Shown: piece by piece, positions 1 through 8,395 of the stretch
How the letters are laid out: every line of letters begins with the position of its first letter
How positions within the stretch are numbered: the stretch's first letter is position 1
From: an uncultured Acetatifactor sp.
Lineage (GTDB): Bacteria > Bacillota > Clostridia > Lachnospirales > Lachnospiraceae
Assembly: GCF_910585425.1 (NCBI RefSeq)
Contig: NZ_CAJUCP010000008.1
Span: forward strand, 42,556-106,555
Length of the DNA stretch: 64,000 nt
Direction: 5' to 3'
Made by a program: the position numbers and the translations under genes
The notes under the pieces: generated by a model
What the model was told of the DNA's origin: nothing
Database searches by the model: none
The model's input: only the letters and a program-made list of their open reading frames with translations

Positions 1-749
1 TCAGCAGCGCCGGCCAGGTGGATACGGAAAAAGGTTCCATCCTGTACGCAAACGAGAACATCCCCGGCTATACCGGCACAAACATCCGGGAAATCCTGGA
101 GGCCAGATTCCAAGTCCCCGTCAGCGTGCAGAACGATGTGAACAGCGCTGCCGCCGGGGAGGCCCATTACGGCGCCGGGCGGGGACACGCGAATTTCCTG
201 TGCCTCACATACGGCACAGGCGTGGGCGGCGCTATCGTCACGGGCGGCCAGGTCTACCTGGGCGCCGGATTCTCCGCCGGGGAATTCGGCGGCATCATAG
301 TCCACCCGGAGGACAGGGACCCCAAACGGGACATGTTCAGCGGATGCTATGAGAGGTATGCCTCCACTACCGCTCTGGTGCAGAGCGTCAGCTCCCGGTT
401 TCCGGAGCTCCACAACGGACGGGAGATTTTTGCCCATCTGGAGGACGATGGAGTGCGGGCGCTGGTGGATCGGTGGATCGACGAAATCACCTATGGCCTC
501 ATCAGCCTCGTCCATATCTTCAACCCTTCCCTGATTGTCCTGGGCGGCGGCGTCATGGAGCAGGAATATGTCATCACACAGGTGCGGCAGCGGCTGCAGG
601 GGCAGCTCATCCCCTCCTTCCTGAACGTGGAGGTCGTGCCCGCCGAGCTGGGAAATCTGGCGGGAATGCTGGGCGCGGCTGAGGGCGCGCGCAAAGTTTA
701 TCAAAGCCCTCCTACAGCCGGCCCCGCACATAACGGTCCGGCAGTTTAG
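1..749 (+). CDS. ROK family sugar kinase/regulator, 5' end outside window (possible ManNAc kinase)
   Basis: The reading frame is open from base 3, so only the C-terminal part (about 249 residues) is present. The ROK fold is recognised from the catalytic region around QNDVNSAAAGE, the nucleotide-binding stretch YGTGVGGAIV, the GFSAGEFGG turn and the late ILGGGV motif. The usual ROK zinc signature CxCGxxGCxE is only half there: the segment reads DMFSGCYERYAS, keeping GCYE but lacking the first CxCG. This suggests a zinc-poor variant. It lies 67 bases before nanE on the same strand, so N-acetylmannosamine kinase is the best guess, inferred from context only. A ROK transcriptional repressor is the alternative, because any N-terminal helix-turn-helix would lie outside the window. 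Confidence 0.8.
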   Translation, partial: SSAGQVDTEKGSILYANENIPGYTGTNIREILEARFQVPVSVQNDVNSAAAGEAHYGAGRGHANFLCLTYGTGVGGAIVTGGQVYLGAGFSAGEFGGIIVHPEDRDPKRDMFSGCYERYASTTALVQSVSSRFPELHNGREIFAHLEDDGVRALVDRWIDEITYGLISLVHIFNPSLIVLGGGVMEQEYVITQVRQRLQGQLIPSFLNVEVVPAELGNLAGMLGAAEGARKVYQSPPTAGPAHNGPAV

Positions 750-816
750 CCGAGGCAACGGGATAGTTATGCAGGTTTTGAGGACTTTTACAGCAATCGA
801 AAGGAGCACATCTGAA

Positions 817-1506
817 ATGGAAAACAAGAGAATCGAACAACTGCAGGGAAAGCTGATCGTATCCTGCCAGGCCCTTCCCCATGAGCCTTTGCACTCCTCC
901 TTCATCATGGGCAGGATGGCCCTGGCCGCCAGAGAGGGCGGCGCGCTGGGCATCCGGGCCAACACGAAGGAGGATATCCGGGAGATCCAGTCCCAGGTGG
1001 ACCTGCCTGTAATCGGCATCGTAAAGAGGGATTATGAAGACAGCAAGATATACATAACCCCCACCATGCGGGAGGTGCAGGAGCTGATGGAGGTGAAGCC
1101 GGAAATCATCGCCCTGGACGCCACCAGCGCCCTCCGGCCCGGGGGGCTTACCCTGGACGATTTCTTCCGGCAGCTGAAGGAGACCTATCCGGATCAGCTG
1201 TGGATGGCGGACTGCTCCACGGTGGAGGAAGCCCTCCACGCCGACGAGCTGGGCTTCGATTTCATCGGGACTACGCTTGTGGGTTATACGGAGCAGAGCA
1301 AAGGGGACAAAATCGAAGCCAATGACTTTGAAATCCTGCGGAAAATCATCGCCTCCGCAAAGCACCGCGTCATCGCGGAGGGCAATATCGGTACACCGGA
1401 GAAGGTCAGGCGCGTCATCGACTTGGGCGCGTTCAGCGTGGTGGTGGGCTCCATCATCACAAGGCCCCAGCTCATCACGAAGCGCTTCGCGCAGGCTCTG
1501 GACTGA
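817..1506 (+). CDS. nanE: N-acetylmannosamine-6-phosphate 2-epimerase
   Basis: A protein of 229 residues with a TIM-barrel fold. It converts ManNAc-6-phosphate to GlcNAc-6-phosphate in cytosolic sialic acid/ManNAc use. Family hallmarks seen are the N-terminal LQGKLIVSCQALP, the IIALDAT strand, DCSTVEEAL, FIGTTLVGYT and the phosphate-binding C-terminal VIAEGNIGTPEKV...VVVGSIITRP. The start at 817 was preferred over the upstream ATG at 769 because AAGGAG sits 10 bases before it and the family begins near this residue. It is probably co-transcribed with the ROK gene. No NanA lyase or sialate transporter is visible in the window. Confidence 0.93.
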   Translation: MENKRIEQLQGKLIVSCQALPHEPLHSSFIMGRMALAAREGGALGIRANTKEDIREIQSQVDLPVIGIVKRDYEDSKIYITPTMREVQELMEVKPEIIALDATSALRPGGLTLDDFFRQLKETYPDQLWMADCSTVEEALHADELGFDFIGTTLVGYTEQSKGDKIEANDFEILRKIIASAKHRVIAEGNIGTPEKVRRVIDLGAFSVVVGSIITRPQLITKRFAQALD

Positions 1507-1540
1507 CGGGCCCTTACGGGCATTACCGTCATTACTATAA

Positions 1541-1650
1541 ACGTCCCTATGCCATTCCGTATCGCGAAGTCCAAACCGCAGGGAGGTGTGCTGCCTTGCG
1601 GTTCGGCGGGACTGCCGTATGTGAAGCATTGGGATGCATGGGAGTTCAGA
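1541..1650. repeat. imperfect inverted-repeat region between nanE and the GDSL gene
   Basis: The 197-base gap contains a hairpin core, AACCGCAGG paired with CCTTGCGGTT, near 1577-1611. The flanks are weakly inverted too: AAGTCC on the left, GGGACT on the right, then CCGTAT in both arms. It resembles a decayed small palindromic element or a folded leader. No second copy was found in this window, and a precise boundary cannot be set. Confidence 0.3.
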
Positions 1651-1703
1651 ATACACTGCCGGTCTGCCGCAAAAGGCAGGAATCCGGCCTGTAAAGGAGA
1701 GAT

Positions 1704-2354
1704 ATGGACAATACAGCGAAAACAATCGTATGCTTCGGCGATTCCAATACCCACGGTTACAATTCCTCCAACATGGGCCGTTTCACGGAAAAGGAACGCT
1801 GGCCCTGTCTGCTGGCAGACCTGCTGGGCCCGGCCTATCTGGTCCGGGAGGAGGGCTTAAGCGGCAGGACCACTTCCTTCGAGGATCCCCTCTTTGAAGG
1901 CCTGAGCGGTTTTGCGGCCATCCACCCCTGTCTCATGACCCATGAGCCCGTAGATCTGCTCATCATCATGCTGGGCACCAATGACGTGAAGCAGCGCTTC
2001 GCCGCCACCCCGGCCAACATCGCCAAGGGGCTGGAGCGGCTGGTGACGAAGGCCATCCACACCGCGGAGGCCTGGCGCGGCAAAGCCAATATCCTCGTCA
2101 TCGCACCGCCTCCCATCGAGGAGGGCTATAAGGGGACGCAGATTCAGGGAGAGATGGGCATAGACTGTGTGGAAAAGTCTCAGGCCATCATCCCCCTTTT
2201 CCGGGAAGTAGCCGAGAGGCTGGGCTGCCATTTCCTGGAAGCCGCTTCCATTCCCGGCATGGGGATGTATCCCTATGACTATATGCACTTAAGCCTGGAC
2301 AGCCACAGGCTGCTGGCCGAGAAGCTGGCGGAGCTTATTCCGGGCATCTGCTGA
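1704..2354 (+). CDS. SGNH/GDSL-family esterase
   Basis: A cytosolic-looking protein of 216 residues without a signal peptide. The four SGNH blocks are present: block I FGDSNTHGY (catalytic Ser), the Gly block in EEGLSGRTT, block III MLGTNDVK (Asn), and block V YDYMHLSLD (Asp/His dyad). This is the arylesterase/carbohydrate-acetylesterase branch. AAAGGAGAGAT lies just before the start. Because it follows nanE on the same strand, it could remove O-acetyl groups from sialic acids or other sugars. That is an inference from position only, and the 197-base gap leaves co-transcription uncertain. Confidence 0.85.
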   Translation: MDNTAKTIVCFGDSNTHGYNSSNMGRFTEKERWPCLLADLLGPAYLVREEGLSGRTTSFEDPLFEGLSGFAAIHPCLMTHEPVDLLIIMLGTNDVKQRFAATPANIAKGLERLVTKAIHTAEAWRGKANILVIAPPPIEEGYKGTQIQGEMGIDCVEKSQAIIPLFREVAERLGCHFLEAASIPGMGMYPYDYMHLSLDSHRLLAEKLAELIPGIC

Positions 2355-2631
2355 ACAGTGCCCCCCTGAACTCGTCTCTGAAAACCGAAAGCTACGCGGG
2401 GTGCCGCTCTGCCCGAGCAAGGGCGACATCCCGCGCAGCAAAAAGCTTTCCTCTCTTCAGACCACCGCTTCTACGATTATTTGGTATCCAAAGCAGAGCT
2501 TTTTGACTCCGACTTCTAAGCGCCCACATCCACATACTGGTCTTTTATCCTCCGCATCCGTTCTTCCAGCCTTACCATATAGTGGGATTTTGGGCTGCAG
2601 CATCACGGAGACATCTTGTAAAGAAATTTGG
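2355..2631. other. intergenic region with a possible gene fragment
   Basis: This gap separates the convergent GDSL gene (+) and the ABC operon (-). No clear terminator was found. On the minus strand, 2578-2516 encodes 20 residues beginning MVRLEERMRRIKDQ, which looks like the charged tail of a protein, but a stop codon lies a few codons upstream. It is probably a remnant and not a gene. Confidence 0.3.
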
Positions 2632-4539
2632 TCATTGATAATACTGGGCCTGGGCCTGCCAGAGCTCGTAATATTTCCCCTTCTCGTCCGAAAGGAGCTG
2701 CTCATGGCTCCCCCGCTGCACCAGCCGCCCCTCATGGAATACAGCAATGTCGTCGCAGAACCGGCAGGAGGACAGCCTGTGGGAGATATAGATGGCCGTC
2801 TTGTCCCCCACCATGGCGTCGAAACCGGAATAGATTTCATACTCTGACAGGGGATCCAGGCTGGCTGTGGGCTCGTCCAACAGCACGAAGGGCGCGTCCT
2901 TGTACAGGGCCCTGGCAATGGCGATCTTCTGGGCCTCGCCGCCGGATATCTCTATGCCGCCGTCCGTGATGTCCTGGTACAGATAGGTGTCCAGCCCCTG
3001 GGGAAGCTCCTCCAGCCGCTCTCCCAGCCCGGCCTGGCGCAGCACCTCCTCCGCCTTCCCTCCGTCTACTTCCACGGAGGCCGCCACGTTCTCCCCCAGG
3101 GGCATGGAAAGGAGCTTGAAGTCCTGGAACACCACCGAGAAGAGCCGGACATACTCGTCCTGGCGGAACTTGCGGATGTCCACGCCGTTCAGCAGGATCT
3201 CCCCCTCCTGTGGGTCGTAGAGGCGGCACAGGAGCTTGATCATGGTGGTCTTGCCGGAGCCGTTCATGCCCACGATGGCCATGCGCTCCCCGATGCGCAG
3301 CTTTAAGGAGAAGTCCTCCAGGGCATAGCGCTCCGAACCAGGATACCGGAAGGAGACATGACGGAATTCTATCTCATACTGATTGTCCAGCCGTTTCTCC
3401 ACAGGGAGCTTGCCCTTGTACATCTCATCGCTGACGTTCAGCATCTCCAGGGTGCTGGCCACTCTCCTGGCGGTGAGGGACAGCTCGCTTAACCAGTAGC
3501 CCATGCACTGGATGGTGTTCAGGATGTTCGTGATGGAGCCTGCGAACTTGATTACACTCCCCACCGGAAACGCCCCCAGCAGGGCATAGGCCGCGGAAAT
3601 CAGGTAGCCTGCCAGCGTTGCCAGGCTATATGCGGCTCCCTGCAGGAACCCCAACCGTCCCGACAGCTTCCCCATGACGGATGTCCATGGGATGACCTTC
3701 TCGCCCTCCCGCATGTTCCCCACCGTATAATGCTCCATCAGATTGTATCCGTCATAGAGATGGATGTCCTTGATGAAATGGTAGTCCCCGCTTAAACAGC
3801 GGCGCGTCCAGTGCCCGCAAAAGGAATAATATTTCCGGTACAGCTCCTCCGGGTACAGCTCCTCCGGTTCCTTCAAGAGCTGCTCCTGATAAACCGCGTC
3901 TGCCTTCGTCCTGGCTTCAGCGAGGAGCCACAGCGCCACAAGCAATACCACAAGCCCCAGGTACATCCACGGATTGCCGTGGGTGACGATAATCTTCAGG
4001 ATGGGGATGGCCACCACCACGGAGCAAAGCAGCCCGCATATCCCCGACACGACGAATTCCAGATTCCAGAATACGCTGCCAATCCCGGCTCCCCAGTTAT
4101 TGTCCTTCCAGATGCGGTCCGTGAGCTTCTTGACATAGGGGCTCTCAATCAGGGAATAGTCCATCTGCTGGAACTTGGCGGAGAAGTCGCTGTCGTAGGT
4201 CAGCCAGATCAGGGACTGCTTCGGCTCCACGAACTCGTTCTTCAGGAAGCTAGAGGCCCCGGAGAGCAGGAACGAGGAGCTCAGGAGCAGGATTACCGGC
4301 TTCCCCAGGTTTTCCATAGACGCGCCCTCCCAGAGCAGCTCCAGGATATCCGCGGAGAACACCAATCCAAGCGCCGCCTCCACTGCATCCAGCACCAGCC
4401 GGAGCGTGGCCAGGAGGAAATAGGTGTTATCGGTTTTTTGAATATATCCTAACATGTTTTTTATGTATCTGATATTGTCCTTCAGTGGAATTTTGCTTGT
4501 CAAATCATCCGGCATATTTTTGACCCTCTTTCTAATCAT
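2632..4539 (-). CDS. ABC exporter half-transporter (permease-ATPase fusion), second of pair
   Basis: A protein of 635 residues with a membrane domain (about residues 35-350) and an ABC ATPase. Visible motifs are Walker A GMNGSGKTT near 424-432, Q-loop VVFQDF, signature ISGGEAQ near 531, Walker B FVLLDEPTASLD and H-loop YISHRLSS near 587, so its own catalytic residues are all intact. Its ATG overlaps the stop of the upstream exporter gene (ATGA), which implies translational coupling. With its partner it should form a heterodimeric exporter. The operon also holds an agr-like two-component pair, so the substrate may be a peptide signal or an antimicrobial peptide (inference). Confidence 0.9.
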   Translation of the reverse strand: MIRKRVKNMPDDLTSKIPLKDNIRYIKNMLGYIQKTDNTYFLLATLRLVLDAVEAALGLVFSADILELLWEGASMENLGKPVILLLSSSFLLSGASSFLKNEFVEPKQSLIWLTYDSDFSAKFQQMDYSLIESPYVKKLTDRIWKDNNWGAGIGSVFWNLEFVVSGICGLLCSVVVAIPILKIIVTHGNPWMYLGLVVLLVALWLLAEARTKADAVYQEQLLKEPEELYPEELYRKYYSFCGHWTRRCLSGDYHFIKDIHLYDGYNLMEHYTVGNMREGEKVIPWTSVMGKLSGRLGFLQGAAYSLATLAGYLISAAYALLGAFPVGSVIKFAGSITNILNTIQCMGYWLSELSLTARRVASTLEMLNVSDEMYKGKLPVEKRLDNQYEIEFRHVSFRYPGSERYALEDFSLKLRIGERMAIVGMNGSGKTTMIKLLCRLYDPQEGEILLNGVDIRKFRQDEYVRLFSVVFQDFKLLSMPLGENVAASVEVDGGKAEEVLRQAGLGERLEELPQGLDTYLYQDITDGGIEISGGEAQKIAIARALYKDAPFVLLDEPTASLDPLSEYEIYSGFDAMVGDKTAIYISHRLSSCRFCDDIAVFHEGRLVQRGSHEQLLSDEKGKYYELWQAQAQYYQ

Positions 4540-6536
4540 CCAAATTCTATCGCTGACATCTGCTCCGCGGCTGCCTGTCCATCTCCTGACACATAGTACC
4601 GGGACTGTATCTCGAACATTTGAGCATAGCTTCCCCCCAGCGCCATCAGCTCCTCATGGGTGCCCTCCTCCTTGATCCGTCCGTCCTCCAGGAAGAGGAT
4701 CCTGTCCGAGAACTTGGTGCTGGCCAGCCTGTGGGAGATGAACAGGGAAGTCCGGCCTTTGCTGATTTTCACGTATTCCTCATAAACTTCACTCTCGGCG
4801 ATTGGATCCAGCGCCGAGGTGGGCTCGTCCAGAATCAATATACTCCCGTCTTTATACAATGCCCTGGCAAGGAAGAAGCGCTGGGCCTGGCCTCCGGACA
4901 GCTCCACGCCGTCCTTGAAGGCTGTCTTCGTCATAAAGGAATCCATTCCGATGCCCCGCTCCCTGAAGGTCTCCTCCAGCCCGGCCTCCCGTAGGGCCGC
5001 CCAGGCCCGCTCCTCATCCGTCTCCCCGGGCTTGCGCAAGGAGAGGTTGCAGCCCACCGGGTAGGGGAAGATGGTGGCCTCCTGGAACACCACGGAGAAC
5101 AGATTGTACAGCGCCCGCTTGGACACCCCCGCGATGTCCACGCCATTGATCAGTATCTGCCCCTCGTCCGGCTCGTACAGGCCGCAGAGCAGCTTCACCA
5201 GCGTGGTCTTGCCCGCGCCGTTGATGCCCAATAGCGCCACTTTCTCCCCGGGCCGTATCACCAGGCTGAAATGGTCGTACACCTTGGAGCGCTTTTCTTC
5301 CGTGGACTCTTCTCCCCCGGAGCGGTCCTCTTCCGCGGAAGGCTCCTCTTCCATTTTTTCCCCATAGGAAAAGCTCACGTTCCGGAATTCAATCTCCACA
5401 GGGGTCCGATACAGCGCCGCGGGCACCTCTCCCTCCCCGCCGATCTCCGGAAGTTCCATATGGGCCCGCATGCAGGAGGCATCCGCGTTCGCCAGCTTCA
5501 GTCCAGAATAGGTGTCAACGATGTTCGTGACGAAGCCGGAAAAACCCGTAATCGCCCCGAAGTACACCAGAAACTCTGCGGCGGAGATGTCCCCCTGGAG
5601 ACAGGTGTAAATCAGGTATGCGTAGGCGAAGCCGTTCCTGCACAGGCTCAGCAATAGCTGCAGGAGGTCTGTGGCGAACATCCTGCGCCGGTTCTTCTTC
5701 TCCAGCTTCAGCCTGTGTCCAAAGAGGTTCTCTCGAAACGCCATCAGCCAGTCGTTCATGGCAAAGATGCGCACGTCCTTGGCCATCGTGTTATCCTTCA
5801 TGGCCCGATTCAGGTAACTGATTTCCCGGTCGGACTGGGCGAACTCATCTCTGAGGGCAAGCTGCCAGCGGTTCTTCATCCGCAGAATCCCGTAGTTCAC
5901 CAGGGACAGTCCCAGAAGCAGCGCCACCAGCCAGGGCTTCAGGGTGCTCAGCACCGAGGAATACAGGAAGAAGCTGACCACGTTCACCAAAAGCCACCTT
6001 GGGTCGTCCAGCATCTTGTAGCTCACCGCCCAGTCTCCACCCTGCATGGACTGATAGGCACGCCTGGTAATCTTCTTCTGTGGAATGCCCTTCTTCCATT
6101 CGCCGTACTCTACATATTTATAGAGGCATTTCGTCTGCTTCAGGACGGCCTCGCCCAGCAGGATATTGCGGAACGTATTTTCGTAGAAATAAGTTTTGGA
6201 GCCCGCCTGGGAGACCAGGGACTCCGCAATCAGCGCCACCCCGCCCGCAAGCGCTATCACTGCCAGCCCCTGAAAAAGCCCGCCCTCCGATACCTGGCTC
6301 AGCACGATGCCCGGCATCAGGATGCCGAGGAAGGGGAGCAGTATCCTGCCAAACATGGTAACGGCATGGTAGACTGCCACATGGGGGAATTCCCGGTAGA
6401 GCAGCCTGTAGTAATACCGGATGTTGGAGAGCAGGGGGTAGCTTGGCGTGCTCTCTGTCTTCTCCGGGATTTTATCCCTGCGGATGGTTTTCGGTCCGTT
6501 CCCGGTTCCTGTCCTGCCCATTGGCTTTTGCTTCAT
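4536..6536 (-). CDS. ABC exporter half-transporter (permease-ATPase fusion), first of pair
   Basis: About 666 residues from the start chosen here. The membrane domain is followed by an ATPase with Walker A LLGINGAGKTT, signature LSGGQAQRFF, Walker B ILILDEPTSALD and H-loop FISHRLAS, all canonical. Just before Walker A there is an acidic insertion of about 25 residues rich in E, S and R, which is unusual for this family. The start is uncertain: ATG at 6536 has AAAAAAGGAG three bases upstream and fits the partner's N-terminus best, ATG at 6578 also has a possible site, and the frame stays open to 6707. It overlaps the next gene by four bases. Confidence 0.88.
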   Translation of the reverse strand: MKQKPMGRTGTGNGPKTIRRDKIPEKTESTPSYPLLSNIRYYYRLLYREFPHVAVYHAVTMFGRILLPFLGILMPGIVLSQVSEGGLFQGLAVIALAGGVALIAESLVSQAGSKTYFYENTFRNILLGEAVLKQTKCLYKYVEYGEWKKGIPQKKITRRAYQSMQGGDWAVSYKMLDDPRWLLVNVVSFFLYSSVLSTLKPWLVALLLGLSLVNYGILRMKNRWQLALRDEFAQSDREISYLNRAMKDNTMAKDVRIFAMNDWLMAFRENLFGHRLKLEKKNRRRMFATDLLQLLLSLCRNGFAYAYLIYTCLQGDISAAEFLVYFGAITGFSGFVTNIVDTYSGLKLANADASCMRAHMELPEIGGEGEVPAALYRTPVEIEFRNVSFSYGEKMEEEPSAEEDRSGGEESTEEKRSKVYDHFSLVIRPGEKVALLGINGAGKTTLVKLLCGLYEPDEGQILINGVDIAGVSKRALYNLFSVVFQEATIFPYPVGCNLSLRKPGETDEERAWAALREAGLEETFRERGIGMDSFMTKTAFKDGVELSGGQAQRFFLARALYKDGSILILDEPTSALDPIAESEVYEEYVKISKGRTSLFISHRLASTKFSDRILFLEDGRIKEEGTHEELMALGGSYAQMFEIQSRYYVSGDGQAAAEQMSAIEFG

Positions 6537-6752
6537 CGGCTCCTTTTTTCGTCTGGGCTCTTTTCGCGCTCCAATCATGGCTTTCATCCTTTCCGGACAG
6601 CGGTCTGAACTCTGTGCCTCTCTAACGCTGTCTAAACCTATTTTAGCGCATCCGCGAAAAAAAGAACCGTAACTGCACGAACGGTTCCTCTTTTGCACGA
6701 AATGCATTCCATATCCGAGATATCCTGTGGCAGGCGAACCTTTGGCAGATTC

Positions 6753-7472
6753 CTACAGCGGCAGCAGAATCTCCGTGGCGAAGACATTGCCCTCATCCTG
6801 CCTGTTCAGATATCCTCTGTACTTTTTCACCACCTTGTCGATTCTGTACAGCCCGTAGCCATGGCTGTCCGTGCCCTTTGTGGAAAGGTACTTTCCAAAG
6901 CCCTTCCGGTAAGCGCCGTCCGCGGCGTTCATCACATAGATATAGAGGTTGTCCCTGACCTTCGCCATGTAGAAGCGCAGGAACCGCTCCTCCTGCGGCA
7001 CCTTCAGGCAGGCCTCCATGGCGTTGTCCAGCAGGTTCCCGATCATGACGCTTAAATCCACCTCAGAGACAGGGAGATCCGGCGGCAGGGCGGCGGTGGC
7101 ATCCACCCGGATGTCCCTGGCCTTCACCACGGAAAGCTTGCTGTTCAGGATGGCGTCCACCATGGCGTTCCCTGTGCGGATTTGGATGTCTACAGAATTA
7201 TAGTCATCCGTCAGCTCCCGCAGGTAACTCCCAAGCTGTTTCGTCTGTCCCATCTCCAGATAGGCCTGCATGGTCTGGAGATGGTTTTTGAAATCATGCC
7301 GCCAGCCCCTGGTCTGGCGGTACAGATTGTCCACCTCCTCGCAGTGCCTGCGGGTCAGGTCATCCTGGTATCTGGCAATCTGGCGCTCCACCAACTGGCG
7401 GACGTACAGGCGGATTCCCACAAGAGCCCCGGGAACCGCCGCTATCAATAATAGGATAATGTATTGGTCCAT
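6753..7472 (-). CDS. GHKL (AgrC-type) sensor histidine kinase with a single membrane helix
   Basis: A protein of 239 residues. One hydrophobic helix (about residues 4-22) is followed by a short coiled linker. Then come the DHp motif WRHDFKNHLQTM with His59 as phosphoacceptor, the N-box IGNLLDNAMEAC (about 145-155) and the G-box HGYGLYRI (about 204-211). AgrC and related kinases normally carry five to seven membrane helices that bind the peptide ligand, and here that sensor part is missing. It lies between the response regulator and the ABC pair in one operon. The signal may be sensed through the ABC proteins or another membrane partner (inference). Confidence 0.88.
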   Translation of the reverse strand: MDQYIILLLIAAVPGALVGIRLYVRQLVERQIARYQDDLTRRHCEEVDNLYRQTRGWRHDFKNHLQTMQAYLEMGQTKQLGSYLRELTDDYNSVDIQIRTGNAMVDAILNSKLSVVKARDIRVDATAALPPDLPVSEVDLSVMIGNLLDNAMEACLKVPQEERFLRFYMAKVRDNLYIYVMNAADGAYRKGFGKYLSTKGTDSHGYGLYRIDKVVKKYRGYLNRQDEGNVFATEILLPL

Positions 7473-7602
7473 CCAATATATCCCTGCCTTTCAGTCAGCC
7501 TTTCTACGCATCATAGCATATGGCGATACGGATTGCTGGAGATCCGAGTCCTATCTGCCAGAAAGCGCTTCCGGCAGATTCCCGGAGCGATGGTTAGTAT
7601 GC

Positions 7603-8328
7603 TTATTCCGTAAGGCCAGGCCCCACGAATGCCCTGATGAACCTGTCGTTCACCTCATTGTACATTCTGCGGCTCACGGGCACCAGCGCGCCGCCCTCCA
7701 TGCCGATGTCCTGCCTGCCTACCCTGGATACCCTCCGCAGGTTCACCAGATAGGAGCGGTGGCAGAACAGGAAATCCCCGCGCCCTTCCAGCTTCTTCGC
7801 CAGTTCTCTGATTCCCAGCTTTAGCTGTAAACGCTCTCCCATACATTCCAGCACGCAATAATGTCCTACCGCCTCCCCGTAGAGGATTCCGGACACGTCC
7901 GTCTTCACCAGCCCCTCCTCCGTGGGCAGGAGAATCCACTCCGCGTCCTCCTCCCGCCGCTTCAGGCACTTATCCAGGCATTCCCACACCTTCTCTTTGC
8001 GCAGGGGCTTCAACAGATAGTGCATGGCTTCCACTTCGTAGCCCTCCTGCATATAGTCGGCGATTCCGGTGGTGAATATGATGTTCAGCTTCTTTCCCTG
8101 CTCCCGAAGCCGCTTCGCAAGGCTGATGCCGTCCGCCCCGCCCATCATGATGTCCAGGAAGAGCACATCGCAGCACTGCTGCCCGCACCACGCAAAGTAG
8201 AAGGCCTCGCTGGAAGTGAAGGCCTCCACCTCCGCTTCCAGCCCCTCCCTGGCCCTCCACTCTTCGATATATTTCGTCAGGATGTCCCTGTGCGTCTGTT
8301 CGTCGTCCACAATGGCAATGTGCAGCAT
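7603..8328 (-). CDS. LytTR-family response regulator (AgrA-like)
   Basis: 241 residues from the ATG at 8328, preferred over an ATG 12 bases upstream that directly abuts its GGGAG. The receiver domain has acidic pocket Asp8/Asp9, phosphoacceptor Asp59 in LFLDI and the conserved lysine in LLKPL (Lys107). The LytTR DNA-binding domain follows from about residue 130 with the typical FLFCHRSYLVNL segment. It should pair with the adjacent GHKL kinase and control this operon. LytTR proteins bind pairs of 9-bp direct repeats. None was convincingly identified upstream. Confidence 0.9.
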   Translation of the reverse strand: MLHIAIVDDEQTHRDILTKYIEEWRAREGLEAEVEAFTSSEAFYFAWCGQQCCDVLFLDIMMGGADGISLAKRLREQGKKLNIIFTTGIADYMQEGYEVEAMHYLLKPLRKEKVWECLDKCLKRREEDAEWILLPTEEGLVKTDVSGILYGEAVGHYCVLECMGERLQLKLGIRELAKKLEGRGDFLFCHRSYLVNLRRVSRVGRQDIGMEGGALVPVSRRMYNEVNDRFIRAFVGPGLTE

Positions 8329-8351
8329 GGCTCCTATCATCTCCCTGATAA

Positions 8352-8380
8352 ATAGTAACCCATTTTCTCCTGTCCGTCAA
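8352..8380 (-). promoter_or_regulatory. predicted sigma-A promoter of the two-component/ABC operon
   Basis: On the minus strand TTGACG (8380-8375) and TACTAT (8357-8352) are separated by 17 bases, directly upstream of the response regulator gene. Confidence 0.6.
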
Positions 8381-8395
8381 TGTCTCAAAGCTGTA

